Part shown: one piece after another, positions 18,878 to 28,330 of the stretch | How positions within the stretch are numbered: position 1 is the stretch's first letter | Layout of the letters: every line of letters starts with the position of its first letter | Source of the DNA: Nostoc sp. CENA543 | Lineage (GTDB): Bacteria > Cyanobacteriota > Cyanobacteriia > Cyanobacteriales > Nostocaceae | Direction: 5' to 3' | Length of the DNA stretch: 64,000 nt | NCBI RefSeq assembly: GCF_002896875.1 | Contig: NZ_CP023278.1 | Coordinates: forward strand, 5,712,501-5,776,500 | The notes under the pieces: generated by a model | Told to the model about the DNA's origin: nothing | What the model saw: only the letters and a program-made list of their open reading frames with translations | Database searches by the model: none | Translations under genes and position numbers: made by a program

Positions 18878-19198
18878 ATGAGACAAACTATGACAGGACG
18901 GGAGTTACACCAATTATTGCTGGATAAATGGGGACATTCATACGATGTCCAGTTCCGCCGTACCCAGGGGAAAATTTTCCTGCAAGTGATGTGGAAATAC
19001 TTGGAACAAGCTTCTTTCCCGATGACCGAGACGGAATATCAAGAACATTTAGAGAGTGTGGCGAATTATCTTCAGGCTTTGGGTGGGGCGGCGCAGGTGC
19101 GGACTTTTATCACCCAAACACGCGATCGCCCCCGTCTTGGCAAAGCTGTTAGTATACCTTTAGACTTGGGTGAACGTGCTTCGGAATGGATAGTTTGA
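18878..19198 (+). CDS. DUF3067 family protein
   Basis: This 106-residue soluble protein matches the DUF3067 family shared by cyanobacteria and chloroplasts. Recognisable segments are GRELHQLLLDKWGHSYDVQF, MWKYLEQ, and the end RPRLGKAVSIPLDLGERASE. Its function is not established. It is divergent from petC with about 215 bases between starts, and an in-frame ATG four codons in is possible. The ABC transporter gene follows 22 bases later on the same strand. Confidence 0.8.
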   Translation: MRQTMTGRELHQLLLDKWGHSYDVQFRRTQGKIFLQVMWKYLEQASFPMTETEYQEHLESVANYLQALGGAAQVRTFITQTRDRPRLGKAVSIPLDLGERASEWIV

Positions 19199-19220
19199 AT
19201 TATTAGGTTAGGATGTCACC

Positions 19221-20747
19221 TTGTTTTTGAGTCGTTATTTCGGGGAAATTCTCCTCCGTAGTGGGGAACATTTGGTGTTAGTGGCGATCGCCATGTTGGT
19301 AGCAATTGGTATTGGGATTCCCTGTGGTGTCGCCATTACTCGCCAACCACAATTAGCCAAGCCGATGCTTGGTGTGGCTAACGCTATTCAAACTATTCCC
19401 AGTTTAGCTATTTTCGGTTTTTTGATTTCTGTGCCGTTCCTGGGGGGAATTGGGAAAATTCCGGCGATTATTGCCCTCACGCTTTATGCTTTACTTCCCA
19501 TCATTCGCAATACCTACACGGGCATTACTAACCTTGATCCAGCAGTAAGAGATGCAGGGAAGGGGATGGGAATGACACAATGGCAGTTGCTATTGCTGGT
19601 AGAACTCCCTTTAGCTGCCGGCGTAATCTTAGCGGGAGTCAGGGTTGCTACGGTAATTTGTGTAGGGATTGCTACCATTGCGGCGGCGATCGGGGGTGGA
19701 GGATTAGGTTTATTTATTTTTCAGGGAATTTCTACAGTTAATAATCAATTGATTTTAGCAGGCGCAATTCCAGCAGCTTTGATTGCTGTAGGAGCAGATC
19801 TACTTTTGGGATTGCTAGAAAAACAATTAACTAAACAAAGAGAAAACCAGGAACAGTTTTATCGCCGCATCCCTGTGATTGTGGCAATCTTGATTTCACT
19901 AATTATCGGATTAATTATTTTTGGATATCAATTAACACCCCCAACCATTGTGATTGGTTCTAAAAATTTTACTGAGCAAATCATTTTGGGAGAATTACTT
20001 GCTCAACAAATAGAAGCTCAAACCAAGTTAAAAGTTGACAGACGTTTTAATTTGGGTGGAACTTTTATCTGTCATGAAGCGGTAAAAAATGGTAGTATTG
20101 ACGGATATTTTGAATACACAGGCACAGCATTAACTGCGATTTTAAAAGACGAACCTATTAGTAATCGTGGAGTGGTTTATGAGAAAGTCAAGAAAAGATA
20201 CAATCAACAATTTAATTTAGAAGTCATGCAGCCTTTAGGTTTTAATAATACCTTTGCCATGATTATTCGAGGTGCAGATGCAAGGCGTTTCAATATCAAA
20301 AATATTTCTGATGCAGCTAAATATTCTTCCCAATGGCAAGCCGGATTTGGTAATGAATTTTTGGAAAGGAAGGATGGTTATCCAGGGTTAGCTAAAACTT
20401 ACGGATTAAAGTTTGCTGGAATTAAGCAGATGGAATTGGGATTGATGTATAAAGCTATAGCAGAAAAGAAGGTAGATTTTATCGCCGGAGGCACTACAGA
20501 CGGGTTGATTCCGGTACTGAAGTTAGTAGTTTTAGAGGATGATAAAAGTTATTTTCCTCCCTATGAAGCTGTTCCTATATTTAATCAAAAAACACTGCAA
20601 AAATATCCAGAGTTACAAACAGCTATCAGTAAATTGGCTGGTTTAATTTCTGAGGAAGAAATGCAAAAAATGAATTATCAAGTGGATAATCAATCTCTAT
20701 CTGCTGAAGCTGTTGTTAGAGAGTGGCGCAAGTCTCAAAAATTATAG
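19221..20747 (+). CDS. Osmoprotectant/glycine betaine ABC transporter, fused permease and substrate-binding protein
   Basis: This 508-residue fusion has an N-terminal ProW/OpuCB-type permease domain (about residues 1-215), with the coupling motif region around GMGMTQWQLLLLVELPLAAG. A linking helix (IPVIVAILISLIIGLIIFGY) leads to a periplasmic OpuAC/ProX-type binding domain (about 240-505) beginning PTIVIGSKNFTEQIILGELL. It would import compatible solutes such as betaine or choline. The ATPase partner is not in this window. The start codon is TTG at 19221. A hairpin follows the stop codon. Confidence 0.88.
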   Translation: MFLSRYFGEILLRSGEHLVLVAIAMLVAIGIGIPCGVAITRQPQLAKPMLGVANAIQTIPSLAIFGFLISVPFLGGIGKIPAIIALTLYALLPIIRNTYTGITNLDPAVRDAGKGMGMTQWQLLLLVELPLAAGVILAGVRVATVICVGIATIAAAIGGGGLGLFIFQGISTVNNQLILAGAIPAALIAVGADLLLGLLEKQLTKQRENQEQFYRRIPVIVAILISLIIGLIIFGYQLTPPTIVIGSKNFTEQIILGELLAQQIEAQTKLKVDRRFNLGGTFICHEAVKNGSIDGYFEYTGTALTAILKDEPISNRGVVYEKVKKRYNQQFNLEVMQPLGFNNTFAMIIRGADARRFNIKNISDAAKYSSQWQAGFGNEFLERKDGYPGLAKTYGLKFAGIKQMELGLMYKAIAEKKVDFIAGGTTDGLIPVLKLVVLEDDKSYFPPYEAVPIFNQKTLQKYPELQTAISKLAGLISEEEMQKMNYQVDNQSLSAEAVVREWRKSQKL

Positions 20748-20760
20748 ATGAATTTGGTTG

Positions 20761-20788
20761 TGCAGTACCTAGTATCATAGGTACTGCA
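20761..20788. terminator. Bidirectional terminator-like hairpin
   Basis: Perfect 11-base arms TGCAGTACCTA and TAGGTACTGCA enclose a six-base loop. It lies in the 46-base gap between two convergent genes. Neither strand has a strong T-tract, so its efficiency is uncertain. Confidence 0.6.
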
Positions 20789-20793
20789 TAATC

Positions 20794-22131
20794 TTAATTA
20801 TTAATATCTCGTACAATTCTAAAACCTGCGTGCTGATAAAAATTGGGACGAAACCAATTGCGATAATATTTTAAGGCTTCCGTACCGTTAGTTATCCAAC
20901 ATCCGCCCAACATCATGTAATGTTGGGTATCGAAGAAAATCGCCGAATTATCTGCATACAAATAGTGAGGCTGATATCCTGTCAGGGGGTTTAAGTGATC
21001 ACTCAACCACTCCCAAACATTCCCCCGTAAATCGTACAAGCCAGAGTGACTTTTGGCTGTTTCTAGCATTCCCACGGGAGTTGGTGAACCAAATTTTAAA
21101 TTTAAATTATAATTATCTACATCTGCTATTGAATCATTACCATAAGTTGCTAAATGGTATTCTGCTTCACTCATTAAACGGGTATTTTCACCCCGCCAAC
21201 GACAATAAGCCATTGCTTCATAATGATTGACTTCTACAGGCCAATCTAGGGGTAAATCTATTTCGTCAAACATTGCACGATATTTATAATTACCATTTTC
21301 AGATAACCAAAATTTAGGGTGTTTGATGTTATTTTCAGTTACCCAACTCCAAGATTCTGCGTCCCAATAATCTGGTTTTTCGTAACCACTATCTTTGACA
21401 AAATACCAGAACTCAGCATTGGTGATGAGATATTTACTGGCTAAAAAAGGTGCGACTTCTACAGTGCGATCGCCGTAATCAATATCCCATCCATAAGTAT
21501 GATCATCAAAGGCTTTACCTATTTTGACTACACCTCCAGATACTTCTACCATTTTATTTTGGGGTGTGTAACCATTACAAGGTGCATATTCCCAATTTTC
21601 GGGACGTTTAACCCTAGAAATTGGTAGTTGGCGAATCAACATTGAAGAAGTTTCAATATGAATACGCTGGTGTTCTAGTCCCATGATTAAAGCCCAGAGG
21701 GGATGATCAGGAAGAATTGGTAAATCGATTGCGGTTGTTTGAATAACTTGTGAAATTACCTCATAGGCTGTTTGACGATATGCCCAAACCTCTGCAATTT
21801 GTGGCCATTTTAAATGTGCGATCGCTTGATTTAATTCCTCTGGTTTTTCTGGATCAACCCCAATCTCAAATAATATTTCATACTCTGGATTGAGGCGGTT
21901 TTCTAATAAACCGACACGGATTAATTTATTGATATAAAAAACAGCCGAATGTCCTAGATAAAAAATCAGAGGATTTCTCAAAGGGTCAGGATTGAGATAA
22001 AATGTATCTTCCCCAACTATAGTTTGCAGCAGCAGGTTTTCTAACTGCCAAGCATTATCGAAATAGTTAAGAATAGACTGGCGATCGCAATTATCAAGCT
22101 GTGGTGGGTGAGTAGATTGGATCAGTTTCAT
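20794..22131 (-). CDS. OvoA/EgtB-type non-haem iron sulfoxide synthase
   Basis: This 445-residue enzyme has an N-terminal DinB-like helical domain and a C-terminal formylglycine-generating-enzyme-like (FGE-sulfatase) domain (about 190-440; NVWEWLSDHL and GGCWITNGTEALKYYRNWFRP). The iron-binding HX3HXE motif is H154-x3-H158-x-E160, and the third His lies in IFYLGHSAVFYINKL. The wording around these motifs is closer to OvoA (5-histidylcysteine sulfoxide synthase) than to mycobacterial EgtB, but the C-terminal methyltransferase domain of full-length OvoA is absent. With EgtD encoded next to it, the most likely product is a trimethylhistidine sulfoxide on the way to ergothioneine. Sulfur donor and product remain inference. 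Confidence 0.8.
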   Translation of the reverse strand: MKLIQSTHPPQLDNCDRQSILNYFDNAWQLENLLLQTIVGEDTFYLNPDPLRNPLIFYLGHSAVFYINKLIRVGLLENRLNPEYEILFEIGVDPEKPEELNQAIAHLKWPQIAEVWAYRQTAYEVISQVIQTTAIDLPILPDHPLWALIMGLEHQRIHIETSSMLIRQLPISRVKRPENWEYAPCNGYTPQNKMVEVSGGVVKIGKAFDDHTYGWDIDYGDRTVEVAPFLASKYLITNAEFWYFVKDSGYEKPDYWDAESWSWVTENNIKHPKFWLSENGNYKYRAMFDEIDLPLDWPVEVNHYEAMAYCRWRGENTRLMSEAEYHLATYGNDSIADVDNYNLNLKFGSPTPVGMLETAKSHSGLYDLRGNVWEWLSDHLNPLTGYQPHYLYADNSAIFFDTQHYMMLGGCWITNGTEALKYYRNWFRPNFYQHAGFRIVRDINN

Positions 22132-22530
22132 GGTTTTAATTTTTGTTGTGATTACGAATAGTATTATAATTTTCTGGGATAGTTTCTAACTCCACAGATC
22201 AGAAATCAATTCCTTATCACTTGTCCAAAAATAATGCGAGAATTTGACATTTTGATGATTTAACTCCTCTAAGTGAGTTGGCCTATCCCCAAAAATCTGC
22301 AACAATGCAATATCTGGGGATAGATTAAGAAAGTCATACCAATGCAAAATTCAAAATTAATAAAGCTAGGTTTGTCAAGAGTTTATGAAAAAAATATCTG
22401 TTGGGTGAATTTTGCTGAATTGGTGTGAGATATTAGGTGCGTAACTTCCGTAAATTAACTTGTATTCACCGCATTTTCAACTACAATTTAATTTTCGGAA
22501 TCGCCTATATCAAGCCTCAAACATCTGTTA
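22132..22530. other. Intergenic region between the sulfoxide synthase and egtD genes
   Basis: About 400 AT-rich bases separate the two thiohistidine genes, which argues against tight translational coupling. No small gene or RNA was recognised. Confidence 0.4.
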
Positions 22531-23505
22531 CTAAGCTTGACAAAGAATTAAACCGAACCATTGCTGAGGATCTGTCCAAACTTTTATAGTTTTTAACCCA
22601 TGCTTCTCCAGTTCTTTTTGGATAACAGCCAAATCAAATTTACGAGAAATCTCTGTTAAAATACTTTCTCCTGTTTCCAAAAAAATCTTCAAATTTAATG
22701 CTTCTAAATTTACCCAATGGCTTTTGTGGGTATGCAGATACATCTCAATTTGAGCATCTGCTTGATTGTAAATTGCTTGGTGAGTAAATAAATTGAGGTC
22801 AAAATTACCTTGAAAACGCCAATTTAAATGAGAAAGCATATTTAAATTAAAAGCAGCCGTAACTCCTTGACTATCGTTATAGGCTGCTTCTAAAATACTT
22901 TGGGGTTTTTGTAAATCGAGTCCTAGTAAAAAGTAATCACCTGGACTTAAAGCCTCAGCAACTTGGCGCAAAAATCTATCAGCTTCCTGGGGATTAAAAT
23001 TACCTATCGAACTTCCGAGAAAGAAAATCATCCGCGATGATGAAACGGTTGTGGCTAATTGTGTTAATGCTTGTTCATACGTTCCGACTAAGCCATCAAT
23101 TAAGGAATCAGGATATTTTTTTTGTAACTTAAATACACTTGCTTTGAGAATTCCCGCACTGACATCAATCGGTATATATTTAAACGAGCGAGAAAGTTTT
23201 TGGTAAGCATCTAACAAGAAAATTGTTTTGGTAGAACTACCACTGCCTAATTCTATCAGTTCACATTCGCCCGTTAGATGAGCAATTTCATCAGCATATT
23301 GGCTTAATATCCAGGCTTCTGTACGTGTGGGGTAATATTCTGGTAACTCACAAATTTGCTCAAATAATTCAGAACCGCGATCATCATAGAAATACTTTGG
23401 GGGTAAAGTCTTTGGTGTTTGAGTCAAACCTTGAATTACATCATCACCATCATGGTTGATATTTTGATAATCCTCGGTCAGAATTTGAGAATTTCTTGTT
23501 AACAT
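22531..23505 (-). CDS. egtD: L-histidine N-alpha-methyltransferase
   Basis: This 324-residue SAM-dependent methyltransferase belongs to the EgtD family (PF10017). Marks are the opening PKYFYDDRGSELFEQICELP, the Tyr-rich EYYPTRTEAWIL, the SAM-binding ELGSGSSTKT, and the core segment FFLGSSIGNFNPQEA. EgtD trimethylates histidine to hercynine, the first step to ergothioneine. The sulfoxide synthase gene follows downstream on the same strand. Length and motifs are normal. Confidence 0.88.
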   Translation of the reverse strand: MLTRNSQILTEDYQNINHDGDDVIQGLTQTPKTLPPKYFYDDRGSELFEQICELPEYYPTRTEAWILSQYADEIAHLTGECELIELGSGSSTKTIFLLDAYQKLSRSFKYIPIDVSAGILKASVFKLQKKYPDSLIDGLVGTYEQALTQLATTVSSSRMIFFLGSSIGNFNPQEADRFLRQVAEALSPGDYFLLGLDLQKPQSILEAAYNDSQGVTAAFNLNMLSHLNWRFQGNFDLNLFTHQAIYNQADAQIEMYLHTHKSHWVNLEALNLKIFLETGESILTEISRKFDLAVIQKELEKHGLKTIKVWTDPQQWFGLILCQA

Positions 23506-24251
23506 TGTGGAATTTTCCTGATAATTTTGAAATTCAACAATAGCATGAAAACTTTAGAGGACTATTTTTTTTAAATTAATATTCTATGAGAATTTTTCGC
23601 AAACACAAATACAAATAACCAAGCAACAGCCTCTGGCTAAAAATACAAGTAGTTGCAGTTGAGCTATCATGAAACTCAATAGATTAAGTTTAATTTCATG
23701 ACTTAACCTGCAATAGGTGTAATTTTTAGCTTGATATCAAATGTATTAACTTATATACCCAAATAATTTGAGGACTATAGATAATTGAATCTACAGCCAT
23801 TTTGCCAAATCTATTACGTCATTCATACTATCTAGTACCACATCAAGTCAATAAAGCAACCATTTAAAAATAAGTATGAATCTGAACAATCAGCATTATT
23901 ACTTTTTCTCATCATTGCTTTGTCGTGCTAGGTATCTACAAAACTAGAAATCATCAGATTTCTAGCAGGGACAGAAGAGCTAGTTTGGACTTTAACTGAT
24001 GTATTTTAGACTATGATAAGCATGTATTTTTCACTACACACGGCAATTATACAGCTATTGCGTCCAAGTGTGGCTCGTAAACCTTGTAACTTTCGTTTAC
24101 TATAGTAAGCCACTTTAATTTGAAGAAAAAATCTAAATATAAGTAATGGTATAGTAAGGCTAAATTAATGTATTAGATAAAATAATAACCACATCTCACC
24201 ACTGATAAAATCGATTCCTTAGTACAACATTATTTTAGCTGTATCACTCTA
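23506..24251. other. Long intergenic region between egtD and pgk
   Basis: This AT-rich stretch has no coding potential that I could support. 23944-23965 contains a perfect small hairpin (CTAGAAATC-ATCA-GATTTCTAG) without a T-tract. It may hold the egtD promoter. Confidence 0.4.
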
Positions 24252-24316
24252 GTAGAGTGTGTCAGCACCAATATTTTCTGGATATTTCCAGATGATATTT
24301 AACTGACGCACCCTAC
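24252..24316. repeat. MITE-like element, family 2, diverged copy
   Basis: This 65-base element has right end CTGACGCACCCTAC and a degenerate left end GTAGAGTGTGTCAG. The length equals that of the copies at 37692-37756 and 54712-54776, but the core differs. It lies just after the pgk stop codon in the direction of transcription. Confidence 0.55.
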
Positions 24317-24342
24317 TAAAACTATTCCCTATTCCCCGTTAA

Positions 24343-25545
24343 TTACGCATCGTTTAAAGCAGCGATACCGGGTAATACTTTACCTTCGAGTAATTCTAAG
24401 CTAGCACCGCCACCGGTAGAGATATGGCTCATTTGATCAGCCAAACCTACCTTTTCTACAGCCGCTACAGAGTCACCGCCACCGATGATGGTGGTTGTAC
24501 CGGTTTTACCGATTTCTGCTAGAGTGTGAGCGATCGCTTCTGTACCTACAGCAAACTTATCAAACTCAAATACACCCATAGGCCCGTTCCAAATTACGGT
24601 TTTGCAATCAGCTAAAGCTGCTTGGAAAACTTTTACAGAGTCAGGGCCGATATCCAAACCCATGCCATCAGCAGGAATATTTTCAATGCTGACGGTGGTA
24701 GCATTGGCATCGGGAGCAAATTTATCAGCAGATACGATATCGGTAGGTAACAAGAAGGTAACACCTTTTTCTTTGGCTTTAGCTTCTAAAGACTTCGCTA
24801 GTTCTAGCTTGTCTTCTTCTACCAAAGACTTACCAACACTCAAACCACGGGCTTTATAAAAGGTGAAAATCATCCCCCCGCCGATGATGAGTTTGTCGCA
24901 CTTCTCTAGCAGGGTTTCAATCACACCAATTTTGCTAGAAACCTTAGAACCACCAATAATCGCCGCTAAAGGACGTTGGGGTTCTTCGATTGCGCTTTGC
25001 AGATACTGCAATTCCTTTTCAATCAAATAACCACCAACAGCAGGACTCAAATAATGAGTCACACCTTCAGTGGAAGCATGGGCGCGGTGTGCTGTCCCGA
25101 AAGCATCATTGACATAAAAATCGGCATTAGCTGCCAGTTTTTTAGCAAATTCTGGATCGTTTTTTTCTTCTTCTTTATAAAAACGGACGTTTTCAAGCAG
25201 CAGCACTTGACCATTTTGTAAAGCAGCTACTTTCGCAGCTACATCATCGCCAATACAGTCATCAGTTTTGACAACTTCTTGACCCAACAACTCAGACAGA
25301 CGCTTTGCAACCGGGGTTAGGCGCAGTTTGTCGTCCACACCTTTGGGACGACCAAAATGGCTTGCTAGAATGACCTTAGCACCCTTCTGCGTTAAATCTT
25401 GAATAGTTGGTAGAGCAGCGCGAATGCGGGTATCATCTGTGATGTTACCTTGGTCATCCACAGGTACGTTAAAATCAACCCGCACAAAGGCGCGTTTACC
25501 GGAAATATCGGCCGCAGATAAACTTGCTAAAGTTTTTTTGGACAC
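24343..25545 (-). CDS. pgk: Phosphoglycerate kinase
   Basis: This 400-residue enzyme shows the N-domain motif [19 protein letters not shown], the substrate-binding HFGRPKG, the hinge region and the C-terminal nucleotide loop [13 protein letters not shown]. It interconverts 3-phosphoglycerate and 1,3-bisphosphoglycerate in glycolysis and the Calvin cycle. GTG at 25545 (MSKKTLAS) is chosen rather than the TTG two codons upstream, because GGAGG lies eight bases before the GTG but only two before the TTG. It is divergent from the universal stress protein gene. Confidence 0.96.
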   Translation of the reverse strand: MSKKTLASLSAADISGKRAFVRVDFNVPVDDQGNITDDTRIRAALPTIQDLTQKGAKVILASHFGRPKGVDDKLRLTPVAKRLSELLGQEVVKTDDCIGDDVAAKVAALQNGQVLLLENVRFYKEEEKNDPEFAKKLAANADFYVNDAFGTAHRAHASTEGVTHYLSPAVGGYLIEKELQYLQSAIEEPQRPLAAIIGGSKVSSKIGVIETLLEKCDKLIIGGGMIFTFYKARGLSVGKSLVEEDKLELAKSLEAKAKEKGVTFLLPTDIVSADKFAPDANATTVSIENIPADGMGLDIGPDSVKVFQAALADCKTVIWNGPMGVFEFDKFAVGTEAIAHTLAEIGKTGTTTIIGGGDSVAAVEKVGLADQMSHISTGGGASLELLEGKVLPGIAALNDA

Positions 25546-25635
25546 TGCCAAACCCTCCTGATTGCCTTTTTGTTATCGTTTTGAAAGTATCACCATCAAG
25601 ATTTTACCGGAGTAGGGGGTGCTGAGGAGACATAT

Positions 25636-26043
25636 ATGTTCAAGACAGTATTATTTCCAATTGATCAAAGTCGGGAAGCACGGGAAGCTGCTGATGTTGT
25701 GGCTAATGTTGTGAAGCAATATGGTAGTCGCCTAGTGCTGTTGTCTGTGGTAGAAGAACCAGCCACAGATGAAGCAAAAGCTGACCCAATGGTGTCACCG
25801 GAAGCGGTGGCAAAACTGTTGGCTGATGCTCAAGCTTTATTTTCTGGGCAAGGGATTCCATCGGAAACTATAGAAAGACAAGGTAAGCCAGCCTTTACTA
25901 TCTGTGATGTTGCAGATGAAATTGGGGCTAACTTAATCATTATGGGCTGTCGGGGTCTAGGTTTAACTGATGAGGGTGCAACGGATAGTGTAACTACTCG
26001 CGTGGTTAACCTTTCGCCTTGTCCTGTGTTGATTGTGCCTTGA
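25636..26043 (+). CDS. Universal stress protein (UspA family)
   Basis: This 135-residue single-domain Usp has the start MFKTVLFPIDQSREAREAAD and the ATP-binding-type C-terminal motif IIMGCRGLGLTDEGATDSVT, followed by CPVLIVP. The G-x2-G-x9-G(S/T) nucleotide loop is only partly conserved (GCRGLGLTDEGATDSV). Usp proteins modulate stress survival. The gene is divergent from pgk with 90 bases between starts. A repeat array and an insertion sequence follow its stop codon. Confidence 0.85.
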   Translation: MFKTVLFPIDQSREAREAADVVANVVKQYGSRLVLLSVVEEPATDEAKADPMVSPEAVAKLLADAQALFSGQGIPSETIERQGKPAFTICDVADEIGANLIIMGCRGLGLTDEGATDSVTTRVVNLSPCPVLIVP

Positions 26044-26057
26044 GAGTGATAAGTGCT

Positions 26058-26122
26058 GTTAGCGGAAGCGGGGCGTTTAGCCCGTGCTGAGTGATGAGTG
26101 CTGAGTGGGGAGTGCTGAGTGG
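26058..26122. repeat. GTTAGCGGAAGCG repeat plus GTGCTGA heptamers
   Basis: 26058-26083 is GTTAGCGGAAGCGGGGCGTT followed by TAGCCC, the same dispersed repeat as at 18081-18106 (inverted) and in part at 38369. It is followed by GTGCTGAGT-type heptamers up to the left end of the insertion sequence. Confidence 0.65.
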
Positions 26123-27479
26123 CTTTCAAGGGTAGGGGTTTAAGAAAGTGGCAGTTTAGCCAGTAAAATAAACTACGGTTATCAGCTCGCAAAAATCCGC
26201 AAGTCAGATAAGGCGAAGAATTGGGGGTGTGGGGAGAATGCTTTTAGGAAAAAGTGAAGAATTAAGGCAATGGACTAGAAAAGTCATAGAAAAGATGCCC
26301 CATCTATCCAAGTCGCAAGCAGTGATACTAGCAATGTGGAGTTTTGGGATAGTGATGACCCAATCGTGTGGACTGACAACAGTGTCAGTATTTTTAGCAG
26401 AGCTATTGGGGAAAAAAGAAAATACAGTACGTCAGCAACTTAGAGAATGGTTAAGAGACGGGGAAGATAAAACAAAAGCAAAAACAGGACGGGCAACACT
26501 AGATGTAACATTGTGTTTTAGACCATTGTTGTTATGGATTCTGAGCTTGTGGCCAGAATCGGAAAAACGTCTAGCATTAGCTGCGGATGCCACAACATTG
26601 AGTGATAGATTTACAGTGTTAGCGATTAGTGTTGTTTATCGAGGTTGCGGAATCCCGATTGCTTGGAAAATAGTGGAGGCAACTAAACCAGGAAGTTGGA
26701 AACCACACTGGCAAAAACTCTTTAACGACATCAGTGAGACTATACCAGCTGATTGGTTTGTCATAGTGACAACAGACCGTGGACTTTATGCTGACTGGCT
26801 ATATCAACAAATTCAATCCCTCGGTTGGCATCCATTTATGCGAATTAACCAAATTGGACAGTTCAAACCACAAGGAATGGAATCTTGGCAACCCATAAAT
26901 ACTCTTGTCACAGAAGTTGGTCAGTCGTTCTCTGGTTTAGTTACTTGTTTCAAAACTAACTCTGTCAAATGTACTTTGTTAGCTCGTCATGACGAGGGTT
27001 ATGCTGACCCTTGGTTAATTCTCACCGATTTACCACCGGAAATTGCGGATGCTTGCTGGTATACCATGCGCTGTTGGATTGAGTGTCTGTTTAAAGATGG
27101 TAAACGCGGCGGTTTTTGTTGGCATCGTACCAAGATTACTCACCCCAAACGCGCCGAGAGACATTGGTTAGCGATGGCTGTTGCTACTCTGTGGCAAGTT
27201 AGCGTTGGTGGAGAAGTTGATGCCAATCTACCCATTAGTAGTCTAGATGAGCTCCCACCCACTCATGTTGCTCGACGCAATTTCAAACATAGTGTTGTCC
27301 ATCGTTGCTTGAGTTGTTTTCGCCGTGGATTTTTAGTCATTAAGGCTGCTGTTCTCAATCGAGAGCCATTACCTATCGGTAGCTTTTTCCCTCAGCCTTG
27401 GCCTAACTTGACTCCACAACTTCATGTCTTGAAAATCACTCTCTCTACTGCCTGATTTTTAAACCCCTACCCTTGAAAG
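26123..27479 (+). mobile_element. IS4-like insertion sequence (1357 bases)
   Basis: Terminal inverted repeats begin CTTTCAAGGGTAGGGGTTTA at 26123 and the complement ends at 27479; they match for at least 20 bases. The 11-base sequence GTGCTGAGTGG flanks both ends (26112-26122 and 27480-27490). That is a fitting target duplication for IS4-type elements, but the flanking DNA is itself made of such heptamers. One intact transposase gene fills the element. Confidence 0.88.
26229..27455 (+). CDS. IS4-like DDE transposase
   Basis: This 408-residue transposase has a DDE triad with D120 in AADATTLSDRF, D183 in VTTDRGLYADW and E285 in RCWIECLFKDGKRGGF. The last segment matches the Y-x2-R-x3-E-x6-K style of IS4-type enzymes loosely (W in place of Y). 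The reading frame is uninterrupted, so the element may be active. Starts at GTG 26229 or ATG 26238 are both possible. The gene ends 24 bases before the right terminal repeat. Confidence 0.88.
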   Translation: MGRMLLGKSEELRQWTRKVIEKMPHLSKSQAVILAMWSFGIVMTQSCGLTTVSVFLAELLGKKENTVRQQLREWLRDGEDKTKAKTGRATLDVTLCFRPLLLWILSLWPESEKRLALAADATTLSDRFTVLAISVVYRGCGIPIAWKIVEATKPGSWKPHWQKLFNDISETIPADWFVIVTTDRGLYADWLYQQIQSLGWHPFMRINQIGQFKPQGMESWQPINTLVTEVGQSFSGLVTCFKTNSVKCTLLARHDEGYADPWLILTDLPPEIADACWYTMRCWIECLFKDGKRGGFCWHRTKITHPKRAERHWLAMAVATLWQVSVGGEVDANLPISSLDELPPTHVARRNFKHSVVHRCLSCFRRGFLVIKAAVLNREPLPIGSFFPQPWPNLTPQLHVLKITLSTA

Positions 27480-27600
27480 GTGCTGAGTGGGGGGTGCTGA
27501 GTGCTGAGTGGGGAGTGGGGATAAGAAGACAAGGGAGACAAGGTAGACAGGGTAGACAAGGGAGGAGAAAAAATAATGACTATTGACTATTGACTATTGA
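27480..27600. repeat. Mixed heptamer repeat array
   Basis: GTGCTGAGTGGGG units, GGGAGACAAGGTAGACA units and TGACTATTGACTATTGACT units follow one another. The first part is the right half of the array split by the insertion sequence. Confidence 0.75.
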
Positions 27601-27710
27601 CTTCTCACCTAGTCGCCTAGCATGGGGAAGATCCAAAAAACTAAAAGCCAGAGTGTATGTAACGTTCCTCTGGCTACTTAGGTCTACTAATAATATTCCG
27701 ACAAAATTCT

Positions 27711-28214
27711 CTAAGCGGGAACGACTTGAGCGACTAGTGAACGTTTATCCAGCGACTGGACTTTACCAACTTGAGCTAAAGCAGTAACAATTTTCTCTAA
27801 TAATTCTGCCGCTTGTTCACGATATTGGTGTTCTCTACCCCGTAAACGAATCACAAACTTGACTGAATCACCTTTTTTCAACCATCCAACGGCTTGTTCG
27901 ATGCGTAAGTTGTAATCAGCCACACCTACGTTTGGACGAAGCCGGACTTCCTTGACTGTGGGTTTAGCACTGCGTCCCTGACGCTTTTTCTTTTGATACT
28001 GAAGTTTACCAAAGTTGACAATCTTGGCAACTGGAGCATCTTTGCCTTCGGAAACTACGACTAGGTCAAGTTCTAAACTCTCTGCTAGCTGTAAGGCTTC
28101 ACGTGTATCTGTGAGTCCTCGGTTATTATTTTCATGGTCAATCAAGAAGACTTGAGTTGACTTAATTTGTGAGTTAATTAGTTGCTTTTGGATTGCGATA
28201 ACGGTTTCTCTCAA
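27711..28214 (-). CDS. Translation initiation factor IF-3, divergent paralogue
   Basis: This 167-residue protein has the IF-3 N-domain (QLINSQIKSTQVFLIDHENN, then EALQLAESLELDLVVVSEG) and C-domain (VKEVRLRPNVGVADYNLRIEQ, RGREHQYREQA). The usual cyanobacterial IF-3, as I remember it, starts with an RRTRDLPQINERIRFPKIRV-like segment and is about 177 residues, so this looks like a second, divergent copy. It binds the 30S subunit and disfavours wrong initiation. The start is TTG at 28214; an AUU-type start in a nearby frame was not supported. It lies between repeat DNA and the phoD gene. Confidence 0.8.
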   Translation of the reverse strand: MRETVIAIQKQLINSQIKSTQVFLIDHENNNRGLTDTREALQLAESLELDLVVVSEGKDAPVAKIVNFGKLQYQKKKRQGRSAKPTVKEVRLRPNVGVADYNLRIEQAVGWLKKGDSVKFVIRLRGREHQYREQAAELLEKIVTALAQVGKVQSLDKRSLVAQVVPA

Positions 28215-28330
28215 TAGATTAATGCTTGACTAGTGCAAGCACTGCCAATATAACACAACACTGGAGTGAAGTTTTAGAACAAAAAATTAAGAAGGAGAAA
28301 GCGATCGCTCTTTCTCCCCATTATTAATTA

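Noticed and set aside
23944-23965. Perfect hairpin in the egtD-pgk gap as a small RNA terminator
   Set aside because: No T-tract follows on either strand and no promoter-like sequence was convincing.
27590-27787. 65-codon plus-strand frame
   Set aside because: It begins in heptamer repeats and overlaps the IF-3 gene end on the other strand.
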